A stretch of DNA of 64,000 bases from Paraburkholderia youngii (GTDB taxonomy: Bacteria > Pseudomonadota > Gammaproteobacteria > Burkholderiales > Burkholderiaceae): contig NZ_JAALDK010000001.1 in the NCBI RefSeq assembly GCF_013366925.1, forward strand, positions 4,519,165 to 4,583,164, read 5' to 3'. Numbering within the stretch: the first letter of the stretch is position 1; each line of letters starts with the position of its first letter. Under the pieces are notes generated by a model that did not search any database, was not told where the DNA came from, and was given only the letters and a program-made list of their open reading frames with translations. The position numbers and the translations under genes are program-made. Positions 45,373-56,927 of this stretch are shown here, piece by piece.

Positions 45373-45663
45373 ATGTTATCTGACCGCCACCCCAGAATGT
45401 ACGAGCTTTTCGGTGCGTATTTCAATGAAGATTTTGATCTTTGGGGAAACACAATCTCTGAAATTGTCTCATGCTATAAAAATGATAGTTCAACGGAATA
45501 CCGAAAAGAGATAATTGATGAAATAAATTCGTTCATGAATGAACATCCGTCCGACTTGGATTCTGCGTTCGAAAGAGATTACGGTTCAGGGTTTGATCCT
45601 AATCTGTGGGGCCACACTACAGCCTCATTTCTTGACGAGTTGAAGCGCCTTCTGAGCGAGTAA
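45373..45663 (+). CDS. CdiI-like immunity protein 2 (paralog)
   Basis: This 96-residue protein is a paralog of the preceding gene: MYELFGAYFNEDFDLWGNTI aligns with its N-terminal half and the last 19 residues (LWGHTTASFLDELKRLLSE) are almost identical. It lies 43 bases downstream. It may be an orphan immunity protein against a variant toxin, or the partner of a toxin now lost. The same GAGCGAGTAAT stop-codon context ends both copies, which suggests tandem duplication. Confidence 0.8.
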   Translation: MLSDRHPRMYELFGAYFNEDFDLWGNTISEIVSCYKNDSSTEYRKEIIDEINSFMNEHPSDLDSAFERDYGSGFDPNLWGHTTASFLDELKRLLSE

Positions 45664-45676
45664 TCTACTGGTCGCC

Positions 45677-45793
45677 GCGCGAGGGTTGTTAGATGCCACG
45701 CGCGCGGCGCGCAAAAAAACGGAGCGAAGGTCATTCGACTTCCGCCCCGTCACGCCAAGCAAGGACTGGCCAAGCCCCTGTCTACCCTCGCGC
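45677..45793. repeat. Inverted repeat bounding the module's right edge
   Basis: Arms GCGCGAGGGT (45677-45686) and ACCCTCGCGC (45784-45793) flank about 97 bases, and the second arm runs into ten A residues (T10 for the leftward gene). The 147-bp gap holds no gene. It may be a terminator region for the leftward glycosyltransferase operon or a scar of insertion. Confidence 0.4.
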
Positions 45794-45810
45794 AAAAAAA
45801 AAACCCCGCT

Positions 45811-48264
45811 CTACCGCCCCGCCACACTCTTCAGAATCCCCGCGACCCCATCCACATAGCTGCGCGTGCCGAAACGCTCCTGGGCGGTCCGATAGCCGTT
45901 CTCGACCAGCTTGTCGCGCAAGTCGCCGTTCGAGCGCAATTCGGCGAGCGTATCGGCGAGCGCATGCGCGTCGCCCGGCGTACACAGGACGCCGTTCTCG
46001 TAGTCCTCGATGATTTCGAGCACGCCGCCCGCGCGCGACGCCACGACCGGCCGCTGCGCGAGCATCCCCTCGACGATCACTCGGCCGAAGGGCTCCGGCG
46101 TGATCGACGTATGCACGACCGCGTCGACCGCGCACATGCAGGCGGCAATATCGTGCTGGAAGCCGAGAAAATGCACCCGCTCGCCCAGCGCGTGTGCGGC
46201 AACGAAGGCACGCAGTTCCATTTCGTACTGGTCCTCGCCGAACAGCGCCGCGCCGACCAGCACCGCATGCATCTGCGGATTGAGCACCATCGCTTCGAGC
46301 AGCACATGCTGTCCCTTCCAACGCGCAAGGCGGCTGAACGAGCCGACGAGGAACGCGTCGCGCGGCAGATTCAGGCGCTCGCGCAGCACCGCTTGCGGCA
46401 CCGTGCGCAACGCGTCGAACGGCTCCGCGTCGATCCCATTGAATACGACGTCGATGCGCTTGCCGTCGAACCGCGTGAGCTTCGCGAACGCCTGCGCCGA
46501 CGCTGCCGAATTGGCGATCACGTGCGTGAGGCCGAGCCGCGCGCACCACTTGATGATCGCGAGCTGCTTGCCGCCGAAATGCTCGGCGCTGACGATGTCG
46601 CGCAAATGCCAGACCACCGGCCGTCTCGCGAGCTTGCCGGCCACTGCGCCGATCACCATCGCACGCTGCGTATTCGCGTAGATCACGTCCGCATTGCGCG
46701 CCCGTTTCGCGGTGGCACGCACGAGTGAGATGAGCCCCTTCAATGCCTGACCTTTCGGCAGCGAACCGCCCTGCTTGCGCACGTTTTTCAGCACTCCGGC
46801 ATCGAGCACGGAGACCTCGACGCCGGTCTTCGCGAGCGCGGTATTGAACGGCCCGTCGTCGAACAGCACGACCTCGATGCGCGAGCGCAGCGCCTTGACG
46901 ATTTCGAGCAGCGACAGCTCGGCGCCGCCGAGCACGCCGCTCTGATCGACGGCGAGAATGCGCGGCACGTTCGCTGCGCTCTGCGCGCCCGGCCGATATG
47001 GCGTATAGGGCGGCAGCGTCGCGGCGCGCAGCGCGGGCACCGCCGCGCGCACCTGCGCGAAAAAGCGCTCGCGGAAATGCGCGGCCGAAAACTGCTCGGC
47101 GTTGCCGCGGCAATGCTCCGGCTGGAACCGGTGCCCAAGCTCGTCGAAACGATTCACGGCAGCGATGATCGAGTCGGCATCCTGTTCATCGAAGAACATG
47201 CCGGTCGGGTTCGGCTCCGACAGATCGCGCACGGTTTCGAGCGCCCCGCCCTTGCCGTAGGCGATCACCGGCGTGCCGCAAGCCTGCGCCTCGACCACCG
47301 AAATGCCGAAGTCCTCTTCGGCCGCGAACACGAATGCCTTCGCGCGGCTCATGCGGTCCTTCAGCACCTTGAACGGCTGATAGCCCATGATCTCGACGTT
47401 CGGCCCCGCCTTCGCGCGGATCTTCGCCATGTCGGGTCCGTCGCCGATCACGACGAGCTTGCGCTCGGGCATCCGCGCGAACGCCTCGACGATCAGATCG
47501 ATTTTCTTGTACGGCACCATCCGCGACGCGGTCAGATAAAAGTCTTCCTTCTGCGTGCACAGCGTGAACGCGTCGACATCGACCGGCGGGAAGATCACTT
47601 GCGCGTCGCGCTGATACACCTTCTTGATGCGTCGCGCGATGAACGCCGAGTTCGCGATGAAGCCGTCGACCGAGTTCGACGTGCGGATATCCCAGTTGCG
47701 TATGTAATGCAGAATCAGCCGGGCGAGTGCCGACTTCGGGCCGTTGGTCAGCTTCGACTGCTGCAGATACTGATGCTGCAAATCCCACGCATAGCGGATA
47801 GGCGAATGCACGTAGCTGATATGCACCTGGTCGGGACCGGTGAGAATGCCCTTGGCGACCGCGTGACTGCTCGAAATCACCACGTCGTACGCCGACACGT
47901 CGAGCTGTTCGATCGCGAGCGGCATCAGCGGCAGATACGAGCGGTACTTGCTGCGCGCGAGCGGCAGTTTCTGGATGAACGACGTCGTCACCGTCTTGCC
48001 GCGCAGGAAGCTGCGATCGTCGAGAAAGTCCACGAGGCTGAACAGGTCCGCATCGGGAAAGCACGCGATGATCTGCTCGAGCACTTTCTCCGCGCCCGCG
48101 TAGGTGACGAGCCAATCGTGCACGATCGCAATGCGCACGTTTCTGTCCGCGCGCGGCGTGGTACGGCGCACTGCCGGCTGCATGCCTGGCACGCTCGTCA
48201 GTTCGTCGAGCGCGCCGCGCGTCGCAGGCCTCAACAGGTTTTTTTCAAGGACGTCGTGATTCAT
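45811..48264 (-). CDS. Tandem-domain glycosyltransferase (two GT4 domains, BceR-like)
   Basis: This 817-residue protein contains two family 4 glycosyltransferase modules. The first (about 45-415) begins RIAIVHDWLVTYAGAEKVLE and has the donor-site region AAEEDFGISVVEAQACGTPV; the second (about 440-815) begins ILAVDQSGVLGGAELSLLEI and has TPEPFGRVIVEGMLAQRPVV with the E-x7-E pattern. It adds two sugars to a lipid-linked repeat unit at the inner membrane. The start at 48264 follows GAGGAAAA and overlaps the flippase stop (ATGA). Cepacian BceR is, as I recall, likewise a double glycosyltransferase. Confidence 0.9.
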   Translation of the reverse strand: MNHDVLEKNLLRPATRGALDELTSVPGMQPAVRRTTPRADRNVRIAIVHDWLVTYAGAEKVLEQIIACFPDADLFSLVDFLDDRSFLRGKTVTTSFIQKLPLARSKYRSYLPLMPLAIEQLDVSAYDVVISSSHAVAKGILTGPDQVHISYVHSPIRYAWDLQHQYLQQSKLTNGPKSALARLILHYIRNWDIRTSNSVDGFIANSAFIARRIKKVYQRDAQVIFPPVDVDAFTLCTQKEDFYLTASRMVPYKKIDLIVEAFARMPERKLVVIGDGPDMAKIRAKAGPNVEIMGYQPFKVLKDRMSRAKAFVFAAEEDFGISVVEAQACGTPVIAYGKGGALETVRDLSEPNPTGMFFDEQDADSIIAAVNRFDELGHRFQPEHCRGNAEQFSAAHFRERFFAQVRAAVPALRAATLPPYTPYRPGAQSAANVPRILAVDQSGVLGGAELSLLEIVKALRSRIEVVLFDDGPFNTALAKTGVEVSVLDAGVLKNVRKQGGSLPKGQALKGLISLVRATAKRARNADVIYANTQRAMVIGAVAGKLARRPVVWHLRDIVSAEHFGGKQLAIIKWCARLGLTHVIANSAASAQAFAKLTRFDGKRIDVVFNGIDAEPFDALRTVPQAVLRERLNLPRDAFLVGSFSRLARWKGQHVLLEAMVLNPQMHAVLVGAALFGEDQYEMELRAFVAAHALGERVHFLGFQHDIAACMCAVDAVVHTSITPEPFGRVIVEGMLAQRPVVASRAGGVLEIIEDYENGVLCTPGDAHALADTLAELRSNGDLRDKLVENGYRTAQERFGTRSYVDGVAGILKSVAGR

Positions 48265-49727
48265 GCGCTTTTCCTCGGATTCAGTCGCAATAGCAGTGAA
48301 CGCGCAAGATTGCGCAAGGCGGGCGTCATCGTGATCGACCACGCGACGTTCGCGCCGACCATCAGCAAGCCAGCGGCGATCGCGAGCGCGAGGCTCGGCA
48401 GGAAGCTCGCGAGCCACAGGCTGGCGAGCAGGAAGGCGAGATGGGCGAGCATGTCGAGCACGATCTGGCGCGCGCGGATCGCCGCGAAATGCAGCAGTAC
48501 CGCGTAGTCGAACAGTGCGCGCGCGGAAACCGCGACCGCCGCGCCCGTCAGCCCGAAATGCGTGATCCCGAGCCACAATGCGCCGGCGAACAGCGGCAAC
48601 TCGACGAGCCCGATGCGCGCGGCGGTGGCTGGATTGACCTGTGACTGAATCAGGATGCGCGTCACGTTCGCCTGGCCGACGAGCCACACGGCAACGATCA
48701 TGATGCGGCCGACGGGCGCCGCGACCGTCGCGATCTCGTTGCCGACCCACAGATGCAGGAACGGTTCGAGCACCAGCATCGCAACGAGCGCGACCGGCGT
48801 GAACACGCCGTTGAGAAATTCGAGCGACTGCTGCGTGATCGTGTCGGCATCCGCGCGGCCGACCGCCGACAGCCGCGGAAACAGCGTGCGCACCAGCGCG
48901 GTCGGCACGATGTTCAGACGCGTGACGAGATTCTGCGGCACCGTGTAGTACGTGACGAAACGCGCGCCGAGGCGTGATCCGAGCATCACGCGATCGAGCG
49001 AATCGGCGACCATCGTCGTCACGCTCGCGATCAGCATCCAGCCGCCGAAGTTGAACAGCCCTTTCGAGACGCCGAGCCGCGGCGGTTCAATGCTGCGTAT
49101 CTCAAGCACTTTCAGCGCGTAGCGGCCGAGCAGCAGCGCCGCGAGAATCCGCGCGACCACGGCCGCGGCGAGTACATTCTGCAAGGTCGCGCCGAGCCAC
49201 AACGCGGCACCGAGCGGCAGAAGCTGGAACAGGAACGTGCCGATGGTCTGATTCGTGTTGTAGACGCCGAAGCGTTCCGCGCCATTGATCGCGCCCGCGA
49301 ACACCCACGACACGTTCGCGATCGGAATCGCGACCGCGAGCCACGGCAGCGCCATATACACTTCGTGCTGCAGCTCGGGCGACACCTTCGTGAAATACGC
49401 GGTGTACAGGAACGCACCGAAGTAGATGATCAAACCGCCGACCACGCCGGTCGTCAGATTGAGCCACGTCGCGCTCCAGAACACGCGCGCGCTTTCCCGC
49501 TGATCGCCCGACGCGCGCGCCTTCGAAATATGGTTCTGCGCGGCCATGCTCATGCCGAGATCGAGAATCCCGAAGTAGCCGATCAGCGTCCACACGAGAC
49601 TGATCACACCGTAGCGCTCGACGCCGAGCAGCCGGATATACGCCGGCACGGTCACGAGCGACACGAACGTCGGCAGCACGAGCCCGAAAAAATTGATCGC
49701 TACGTTCCTGAGAATGCCTTTGTCCAT
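48261..49727 (-). CDS. Wzx-type polysaccharide flippase (BceQ-like)
   Basis: This 488-residue membrane protein of the MATE/MOP oligosaccharide flippase group has about twelve to fourteen hydrophobic segments. Family features are FFGLVLPTFVSLVTVPAYIR at the N-terminus and LGSRLGARFVTYYTVPQNLV. It moves lipid-linked repeat units to the periplasmic face. It is coupled to the tandem glycosyltransferase gene (4-base overlap) and follows the secreted beta-propeller gene by 62 bases. Confidence 0.9.
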   Translation of the reverse strand: MDKGILRNVAINFFGLVLPTFVSLVTVPAYIRLLGVERYGVISLVWTLIGYFGILDLGMSMAAQNHISKARASGDQRESARVFWSATWLNLTTGVVGGLIIYFGAFLYTAYFTKVSPELQHEVYMALPWLAVAIPIANVSWVFAGAINGAERFGVYNTNQTIGTFLFQLLPLGAALWLGATLQNVLAAAVVARILAALLLGRYALKVLEIRSIEPPRLGVSKGLFNFGGWMLIASVTTMVADSLDRVMLGSRLGARFVTYYTVPQNLVTRLNIVPTALVRTLFPRLSAVGRADADTITQQSLEFLNGVFTPVALVAMLVLEPFLHLWVGNEIATVAAPVGRIMIVAVWLVGQANVTRILIQSQVNPATAARIGLVELPLFAGALWLGITHFGLTGAAVAVSARALFDYAVLLHFAAIRARQIVLDMLAHLAFLLASLWLASFLPSLALAIAAGLLMVGANVAWSITMTPALRNLARSLLLRLNPRKSA

Positions 49728-49789
49728 CGAATCCCTTGGGTTTTGCGGTTAGATTGCGTGCGGGGCTGCGTCAGCGAGGCCAACGCACC

Positions 49790-51991
49790 TCAAGGCTTCC
49801 AGCGATACATCAGCACCTTGCCGCGCGCGTCTTCCTCGACGAACACCAGGTACTCGCCATCGGCGCGCTTCGTCGCGCTGATGCCGTTCGGCACGTCGAC
49901 CCAGCCCGACGCGCGGCCCACTTCGGGGCCCGGCCGGATCACGCCGAGTTCCTTGCCGCTGTCCTTGTCCCACACGTGCACCGCGCCGACCGGCTCGACG
50001 CCGAACACGTATTGCCCTTCGACGGTGACGCCGATGATCGTCGCGATCGGCTTGCTCTGCGTCTGCCACGGCAAGTCGATCGCGTAACGCTGCACCGGCT
50101 TGCCGCTCGACCACTTGTCGTAGCGCACCAGCACACGCCCCACTTCCTTCCAGAAGCCCTGCGCGGTCGGCATATCGGCCGTATAGCCGCTTACGTACAT
50201 CGTGTCGGTGTCCGGTTCATAGATCGCGCGATGCAGTTCGCTGAACGGTGCCGGCACCGGGTACTGCGCCAGGTTCGAGTACGAGTAGACAGGGTTGCCC
50301 TTCGCATCGAGTCCGCCGAAACGGAAGCGATAGATGCCCTTCGTATCCCGGGTGCGCCAGATGTCGCCGGCCGTATCGACCCACCACCCCCAGCCGCCCG
50401 CGAGCTTCGTGCCGCTCGTGTTCAGCGTGTATTCGTCGCGCTCGAACTGGCCATCGCCATTCGTGTCGCGCCAGATCCAGTCACCGCCCGGCGGCGCATT
50501 CGGCACCTTCGTGACCGCGCGCTCGCGGCCTGCGATAAATCCAGACGGAATCGCGCTCTCGCCGTCGTGCTGCGGATCGAAGCGATAGATCTTCAGATGG
50601 TCCGCATACATGTCGCTCAGATAGAGGAACGTGCGCCCCTTCAACCGCCGCGCGATCGGCAGGCCCGGATACTGGTCGGTATGGAACACCGGATCGTCCG
50701 GGTACTTGAACCGATTCGACAGGAATCCCGCGTATTTCCAGTCCTGCCCCGACGGCTTCGACAGATCGAGCTCGAAGCGCTTGTTGCCGGTATAGACGCT
50801 GTCGGGCCGGGCCGGATCGATCCACGCGCCGTCGACGAACAGCAGCCCTTCGACCTGCCAGTTGCGCTTGCCGTCCGGCGCGTAGCTTTCGAGCGTCGCG
50901 CCGAGGCCCGCGCCGATCGGCTCGTAACGCGGACCGATGCCATTGGTCGACACGTACACGTTGCCGCGCGCATCGACACCCACGCCAGTCAAGCCGTTGA
51001 ATCGCAACGGTCCCGGCTTGCCCGCGACGCCGCTGAAAATGCCGCCGCGCTCGCCGAGCGTGCCCGACGCCGTGTAGCGGCCGTCGCGCTTCGTGAAGAA
51101 CAGCACCTGCTGGCGCGGACCGTTGTCGGCGATCAGCAGGCGGCCTTGCACATCGACGGCGAGGTCGACCGCGACCGTGTCGGCTGGCAGCGTGATGGTT
51201 TCATCGATGCGCTGACCGGTCGCGGTGTAATGCTCGATGCCCGGCGCGCGATCGCTGCGTGTGCCGCTCAGCACCCAGAGCGTGCCGTCGGGTGCGAGCG
51301 CGAGACGTCCAGGCTCGTGCACGCTCCACGTCGCCTTCTGCTGCATCGACTCGGCATCGTAGACTTCGATGCGATTGCGTGCGGTATTGGCCGCGAACAG
51401 CGTCGTGTCGTTCGCAGCGAGCCCGTCGATCTCCGCGTTCGTGCCGGTCGGCACTTCGTTCATCATCAGAAAGCCGGCCGCGAGTTGCGCATGCGGGTCC
51501 GCGTTTTTGGCGGCGGGCTGAAACGGTGCCACGCGCTTCGGCTCGCCGATCAGGCGCCGCGAAATGCCGAACCATTGTTTGCCCTTGTCCGGCCATACGC
51601 CCGGCTCGACCAGGTGCCCCTTCTCATTGCCGACCGCGATCGCGACGAACGCATATTTGCGGTTGACCGCGATCGCATTGCCGCCGGCGTTGCCCCAGCC
51701 ATGCGTGCCACCCGCGAAGCCGAGCATCTTGCCGTCCTGATAGACGCTCGCTTCGGCGCCGCTTTCATCCCACGGCGCGTTCGTATAGACCTTGCCGTCC
51801 GGCGTGACCGCGATCGCGGTGATGTTGATCTGCGTCCATGTGCCATCGCCGAAGCCAAAGCTGTTGCCGATCCATGAGGTCTTCGCGTTCAACGCGGTTT
51901 CGGCGCGAGCCGGCAGAACGGCCGTTGCGGCGAGGACGCCGGCGGCGCAGGCTGTCAGGGCGAACCAGCTTTTGAACGTGATGCGGCGCAA
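49790..51991 (-). CDS. Exported NHL/beta-propeller-like protein of the EPS cluster
   Basis: This 733-residue secreted protein has a signal peptide (about residues 1-30, ending PARA-E) and a mature part made of repeated beta-propeller-like blades (for example FNGLTGVGVDARGNVYVSTN, VAVDLAVDVQGRLLIADNGP). The start is TTG at 51991, chosen because GGAGG lies seven bases before it and the signal peptide begins there; the in-frame ATG at 52090 adds a charged stretch. Position between flippase and acyltransferase corresponds to bceP. It could bind, trim or help export the polymer; no catalytic residues are recognisable. Confidence 0.8.
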   Translation of the reverse strand: MRRITFKSWFALTACAAGVLAATAVLPARAETALNAKTSWIGNSFGFGDGTWTQINITAIAVTPDGKVYTNAPWDESGAEASVYQDGKMLGFAGGTHGWGNAGGNAIAVNRKYAFVAIAVGNEKGHLVEPGVWPDKGKQWFGISRRLIGEPKRVAPFQPAAKNADPHAQLAAGFLMMNEVPTGTNAEIDGLAANDTTLFAANTARNRIEVYDAESMQQKATWSVHEPGRLALAPDGTLWVLSGTRSDRAPGIEHYTATGQRIDETITLPADTVAVDLAVDVQGRLLIADNGPRQQVLFFTKRDGRYTASGTLGERGGIFSGVAGKPGPLRFNGLTGVGVDARGNVYVSTNGIGPRYEPIGAGLGATLESYAPDGKRNWQVEGLLFVDGAWIDPARPDSVYTGNKRFELDLSKPSGQDWKYAGFLSNRFKYPDDPVFHTDQYPGLPIARRLKGRTFLYLSDMYADHLKIYRFDPQHDGESAIPSGFIAGRERAVTKVPNAPPGGDWIWRDTNGDGQFERDEYTLNTSGTKLAGGWGWWVDTAGDIWRTRDTKGIYRFRFGGLDAKGNPVYSYSNLAQYPVPAPFSELHRAIYEPDTDTMYVSGYTADMPTAQGFWKEVGRVLVRYDKWSSGKPVQRYAIDLPWQTQSKPIATIIGVTVEGQYVFGVEPVGAVHVWDKDSGKELGVIRPGPEVGRASGWVDVPNGISATKRADGEYLVFVEEDARGKVLMYRWKP

Positions 51992-52551
51992 GGCGGAACC
52001 TCCAGTCGATGTCCGGTCAACGCGATGCACGCGGACCCGTGCCCGCTCGGGGCGAAAATCAGTGATGTGGTAAAGCGAAACGAAGCGCAACCGATTGAAG
52101 CGCGGCGCCTGAAGGCAGCCGTCCGCACGACTAAGTTACGCGGAAAAAATGCAATGACGAAAGTCGAAAATAATTCAAAAATATTCGTTCGCTTATACGT
52201 CGCAAAAGAAATGAATTTAAAAATCGATGAAAACGAAAGCCGCGGCGTCGCGCGCGCCTCCGTCGCCGCGATCTTCCGTTCGTAGCGATGTGGGATCACG
52301 CAATACGCATTTATTGCGGACTGCCCGGCGCCCGCCACATAACCATATAAATCTTTCTGGAATGGCCAAAGAAATACCCTGTTTCAATCTGATTCAATTA
52401 ACCCATTCCAACAGATTTTTTCTCGATTTTCTTTTCCCTAGAATCGATTGCACTTCAGTTGCGACGCGAAGCGCGCGCCTGTTCGCCGGCTATCCGTTGC
52501 GAACCGCGCGGCCCTTCGCCCGGCCCATCCGCTTTACACCATGGACGGTTC
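51992..52551. other. 560-bp divergent, AT-rich intergenic region of the EPS cluster
   Basis: This gap separates two divergent EPS units. A stretch at about 52140-52230 is strikingly AT-rich. An inverted repeat at 52299-52318 (CGCAATA, six bases, TATTGCG) could be an operator. I find no convincing sigma-54 pair and only weak sigma-70-like boxes. No gene is supported. Confidence 0.5.
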
Positions 52552-53630
52552 ATGACAGCCAGCGCATTGCCCCTCGCGCCCTCCCATTCCCGCATCGTGC
52601 AACTCGACGGTCTGCGTGCGATCGCCGTGCTAGCGGTATTCGCACAGCACGCGTTGAAAGCGCCGCTATGGATGGGCGTCGATCTGTTTTTCGTTTTGAG
52701 CGGCTTTCTCATCAGCGGCATCCTGCTCGATCGCAAGTCGCGTCAGCAGTCGTATTTCAGCTATTTCTATGCGCGGCGCGCGCGCCGCATCCTGCCGCCG
52801 TACCTGCTGCTGATGGCCGTGTCGTCGGTGCTGTTCGGCCTCGCGTGGGCACAGCACTGGTACTGGTACGCGTTTTTCGCGACCAATATCGGCGATGCGC
52901 TCAATCAAAGCGGTCACGAAAGCCTCAACGTGCTGTGGTCGCTCGCGGTCGAAGAGCAGTTCTACATCTTCTGGCCGTTCGTGATCCTGCTCGTACCCGA
53001 GCGTCTGCTCGGCGGCGTGGCGGCGGCGCTGATCGTGCTGGTGCCGCTGCTGCGCGCGCTTGCGACGCCGTGGTTCGATTCGTTCTGGCCGATCTATTAC
53101 CTGACGCCGTTCCGCCTGGATCTGCTCGCGGCCGGCGCGCTGCTCGCGGTGGCCGTGCGGCGTGATCGAAATGCGCTCGAACCGTACAAGGGACTCGCGG
53201 TGCTCGGCGCGCTCGCCGCCCTCGCGGTGCTGGCATGGCTGCATCTGCACTTCCCGCGTTTTCGCGCGGCGAACACGCCGTTGTCGAATGCGGGGCTCTA
53301 TAGCGTGTCGCTGGTGCTGTGCACGTCGATCGTGGTGATCGCACTGCAGAGCAAGGGCATCGTCAAGCGACTGTTGTGCAACCCCGTGCTCGTTTATATC
53401 GGCACGATCAGCTACACGATCTATCTGATTCACCTGAGCGTGCTGTACGTGGTGTGGCCGCTGCATCTGAATCGCTATCTTAGCGCCGTGATCGCGCTAG
53501 CGATCACGCTCGTGTACGCGAGCATCACATGGTTCGCGTTCGAGAAGCGCCTGATTTTCGCCACGCGCGGCACGAGAGCGGCGGCGACTGCCGGCGCCAG
53601 CGTTGCGCGGCAAGCACCGCAAAGCCGCGC

Positions 53631-53634
<4 letters not shown>
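52552..53634 (+). CDS. Acyltransferase 3 family membrane protein
   Basis: This 360-residue OafA-like acyltransferase starts with RIVQLDGLRAIAVLAVFAQH (conserved R, catalytic His), followed by WMGVDLFFVLSGFLISGILL and NVLWSLAVEEQFYIFWP. It has about ten membrane segments. The start at 52552 is the family N-terminus; the frame open from 52459 has no signals. Its stop overlaps the SGNH hydrolase start (ATGA), a common pairing in which the two act together on polysaccharide acylation. Confidence 0.88.
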
Positions 53635-55480
<1,846 letters not shown>

Positions 55481-55489
55481 CACGGCATC

Positions 55490-55513
55490 CGTGTGCGGCG
55501 GGTTCGCCGCACA
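55490..55513. terminator. Terminator between gmd and the cheY-like gene
   Basis: Perfect 10-base arms GTGTGCGGCG and CGCCGCACAC enclose GGTT between two convergent genes, followed by TATT. Probably bidirectional. Confidence 0.6.
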
Positions 55514-55521
55514 CTATTGCG

Positions 55522-55893
55522 TCAACCCGCCAGTTTGCGGAACGTCTCCAGCACCGCTTCGCCCTTGAACGGTTTGACGATCCAGCCCTTCACGCCGGCG
55601 GCCTTGCCGCGCTCCTTCATTGCTGGGCTGCTTTCGGTCGTCAGCATGATCACGTTGACGGTCTTGTTCGCGAGTTCGCCGCGAATTTTTTCGACCATCG
55701 TCAGGCCGTCCATGTTCGGCATGTTCACGTCGCTTACGATCAGGCGGATATTCGAATCCGTCTTCAGCTTCGTAAGACCATCCTTGCCGTCGATGGCGGT
55801 CGCGACGTCCAGACCGTTTTTCGCCAGAAAGCCCGCCACTTCTTCGCGTACCGTGCTCGAATCGTCCACCACCAGAATCTTTGCCATAGCCAT
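55522..55893 (-). CDS. CheY-like single-domain response regulator
   Basis: This 123-residue receiver has the acidic pair Asp10-Asp11, phosphoacceptor Asp55 in LIVSDVNMPNMDG, the Thr switch near 85 and Lys107 in VKPFK, and no output domain. It closely resembles CheY proteins of chemosensory systems. It is the last gene of a five-gene minus-strand operon and should be phosphorylated by the kinase encoded at 58233. Its target may be another protein rather than the flagellar motor. Confidence 0.9.
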   Translation of the reverse strand: MAMAKILVVDDSSTVREEVAGFLAKNGLDVATAIDGKDGLTKLKTDSNIRLIVSDVNMPNMDGLTMVEKIRGELANKTVNVIMLTTESSPAMKERGKAAGVKGWIVKPFKGEAVLETFRKLAG

Positions 55894-55918
55894 TCCCTTG
55901 CGTCATCGACGCGTTGTA

Positions 55919-56899
55919 TCAAAACAGATCCAGTTCGCCGGACTCGACGAGATCGTCGACATCCACCGTGTTTTCAGAAAAATCTTCGGGTGACCAGCTC
56001 AGGTTGAAAACGAAGCGCTGGTCGATCGACACCGACTGTCCGCTCGCCGCGTGGCTCAATCGGTATTGAAACCGCAACTGCGGATTGTCCGAGCCGAACG
56101 AGATATAGCGGTGCTTGTGATTGACGAGCAGAGGCACCTGCACCTGGCTCGCTTCGCGAGCGTTCCGCGCAGCGAGGAACCGGTCCTTGAACGCGCCCCA
56201 GATCAGATTCGTCAATTCGCCGAGCACATTGTTCAGATCGCGAAAGCCTGCTTGCGCCGCGCCCATGCCGGGACCGCGTGCGGCGCGATCGCGCTCGATC
56301 ATTCCGAGCAGCGGTTCCTCTTCGGCCTGCATCAACATATAGCCGCGGCACCAGGTGCCTTCGAGCGGAATCAGGCTGAACACCTCGCCGAAGATGATGC
56401 GATCGCGTACGACGCTCGGCGTGTCGCGTTGCACGGTGACGCCGTCGAATAACGTGGCGAGCCGCGCTTCCGTGATCTCGGCGATGCCGCGCACGAGCGC
56501 ATTCGGGAAGTCGAGGCTGAAGATGTATTGATCGACGGCTTCACGCAGCGCCGTCAGATCGGCGCCATGGAAATGCGCGCATGCCGCGTTCTTCAACGGC
56601 TTCGGAAGCTGTTCGAGCGGCGCGTTGCCGCTCGAACGCAGGATTACCGGCAGTTCGGGGCGCAACTTATTGATCCGCGCCGCGGTCGTCGCCGCCTGTT
56701 CGACCGATCCACCGTAGTTGTCCGCCAACAGAACGCCGCCGAGATCGATATTGGTGGCGAGCACCGAGCCGAGGCGGCTGCTGTCGCGCACCTTCAGTGC
56801 TATCAGATTGTGCTCGTCGAAAAAGAGTTTCAGCGCTTGCGCGTGTGCCGGACAGTCGTCGAGCACGAGCACCTTGCTGACGGGCTTGCTGGTATTCAT
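55919..56899 (-). CDS. Receiver-CheX/CheC-like two-domain protein
   Basis: This 326-residue protein begins with a receiver domain (KVLVLDDCPAHA; probable phosphoacceptor Asp60 in VLLADNYGG). The remaining part, about 135-326, has NALVRGIAEITEARLATLF and a second half with GFRDLNNVLGELTNLIWGAF, which resembles the CheC/CheX phosphatase helix (E-x2-N). It ends with acidic ELDLF, as does the next protein upstream. It may be a phosphatase or sink in the signalling chain. It lies 25 bases before the cheY-like gene. Confidence 0.7.
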   Translation of the reverse strand: MNTSKPVSKVLVLDDCPAHAQALKLFFDEHNLIALKVRDSSRLGSVLATNIDLGGVLLADNYGGSVEQAATTAARINKLRPELPVILRSSGNAPLEQLPKPLKNAACAHFHGADLTALREAVDQYIFSLDFPNALVRGIAEITEARLATLFDGVTVQRDTPSVVRDRIIFGEVFSLIPLEGTWCRGYMLMQAEEEPLLGMIERDRAARGPGMGAAQAGFRDLNNVLGELTNLIWGAFKDRFLAARNAREASQVQVPLLVNHKHRYISFGSDNPQLRFQYRLSHAASGQSVSIDQRFVFNLSWSPEDFSENTVDVDDLVESGELDLF

Positions 56900-56927
56900 C
56901 GTGTTTCAGTCTGCGAATGCAGTGTTG

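Noticed and set aside
45693..46013. A 106-codon Arg/Ser-rich plus-strand frame after the immunity genes
   Set aside because: Its second half is antisense to the tandem glycosyltransferase and the rest is low complexity; no ribosome site.
49736..51877. A 713-codon plus-strand frame opposite the beta-propeller gene
   Set aside because: The minus-strand protein has a signal peptide and repeat structure; the plus frame is a codon-bias shadow.
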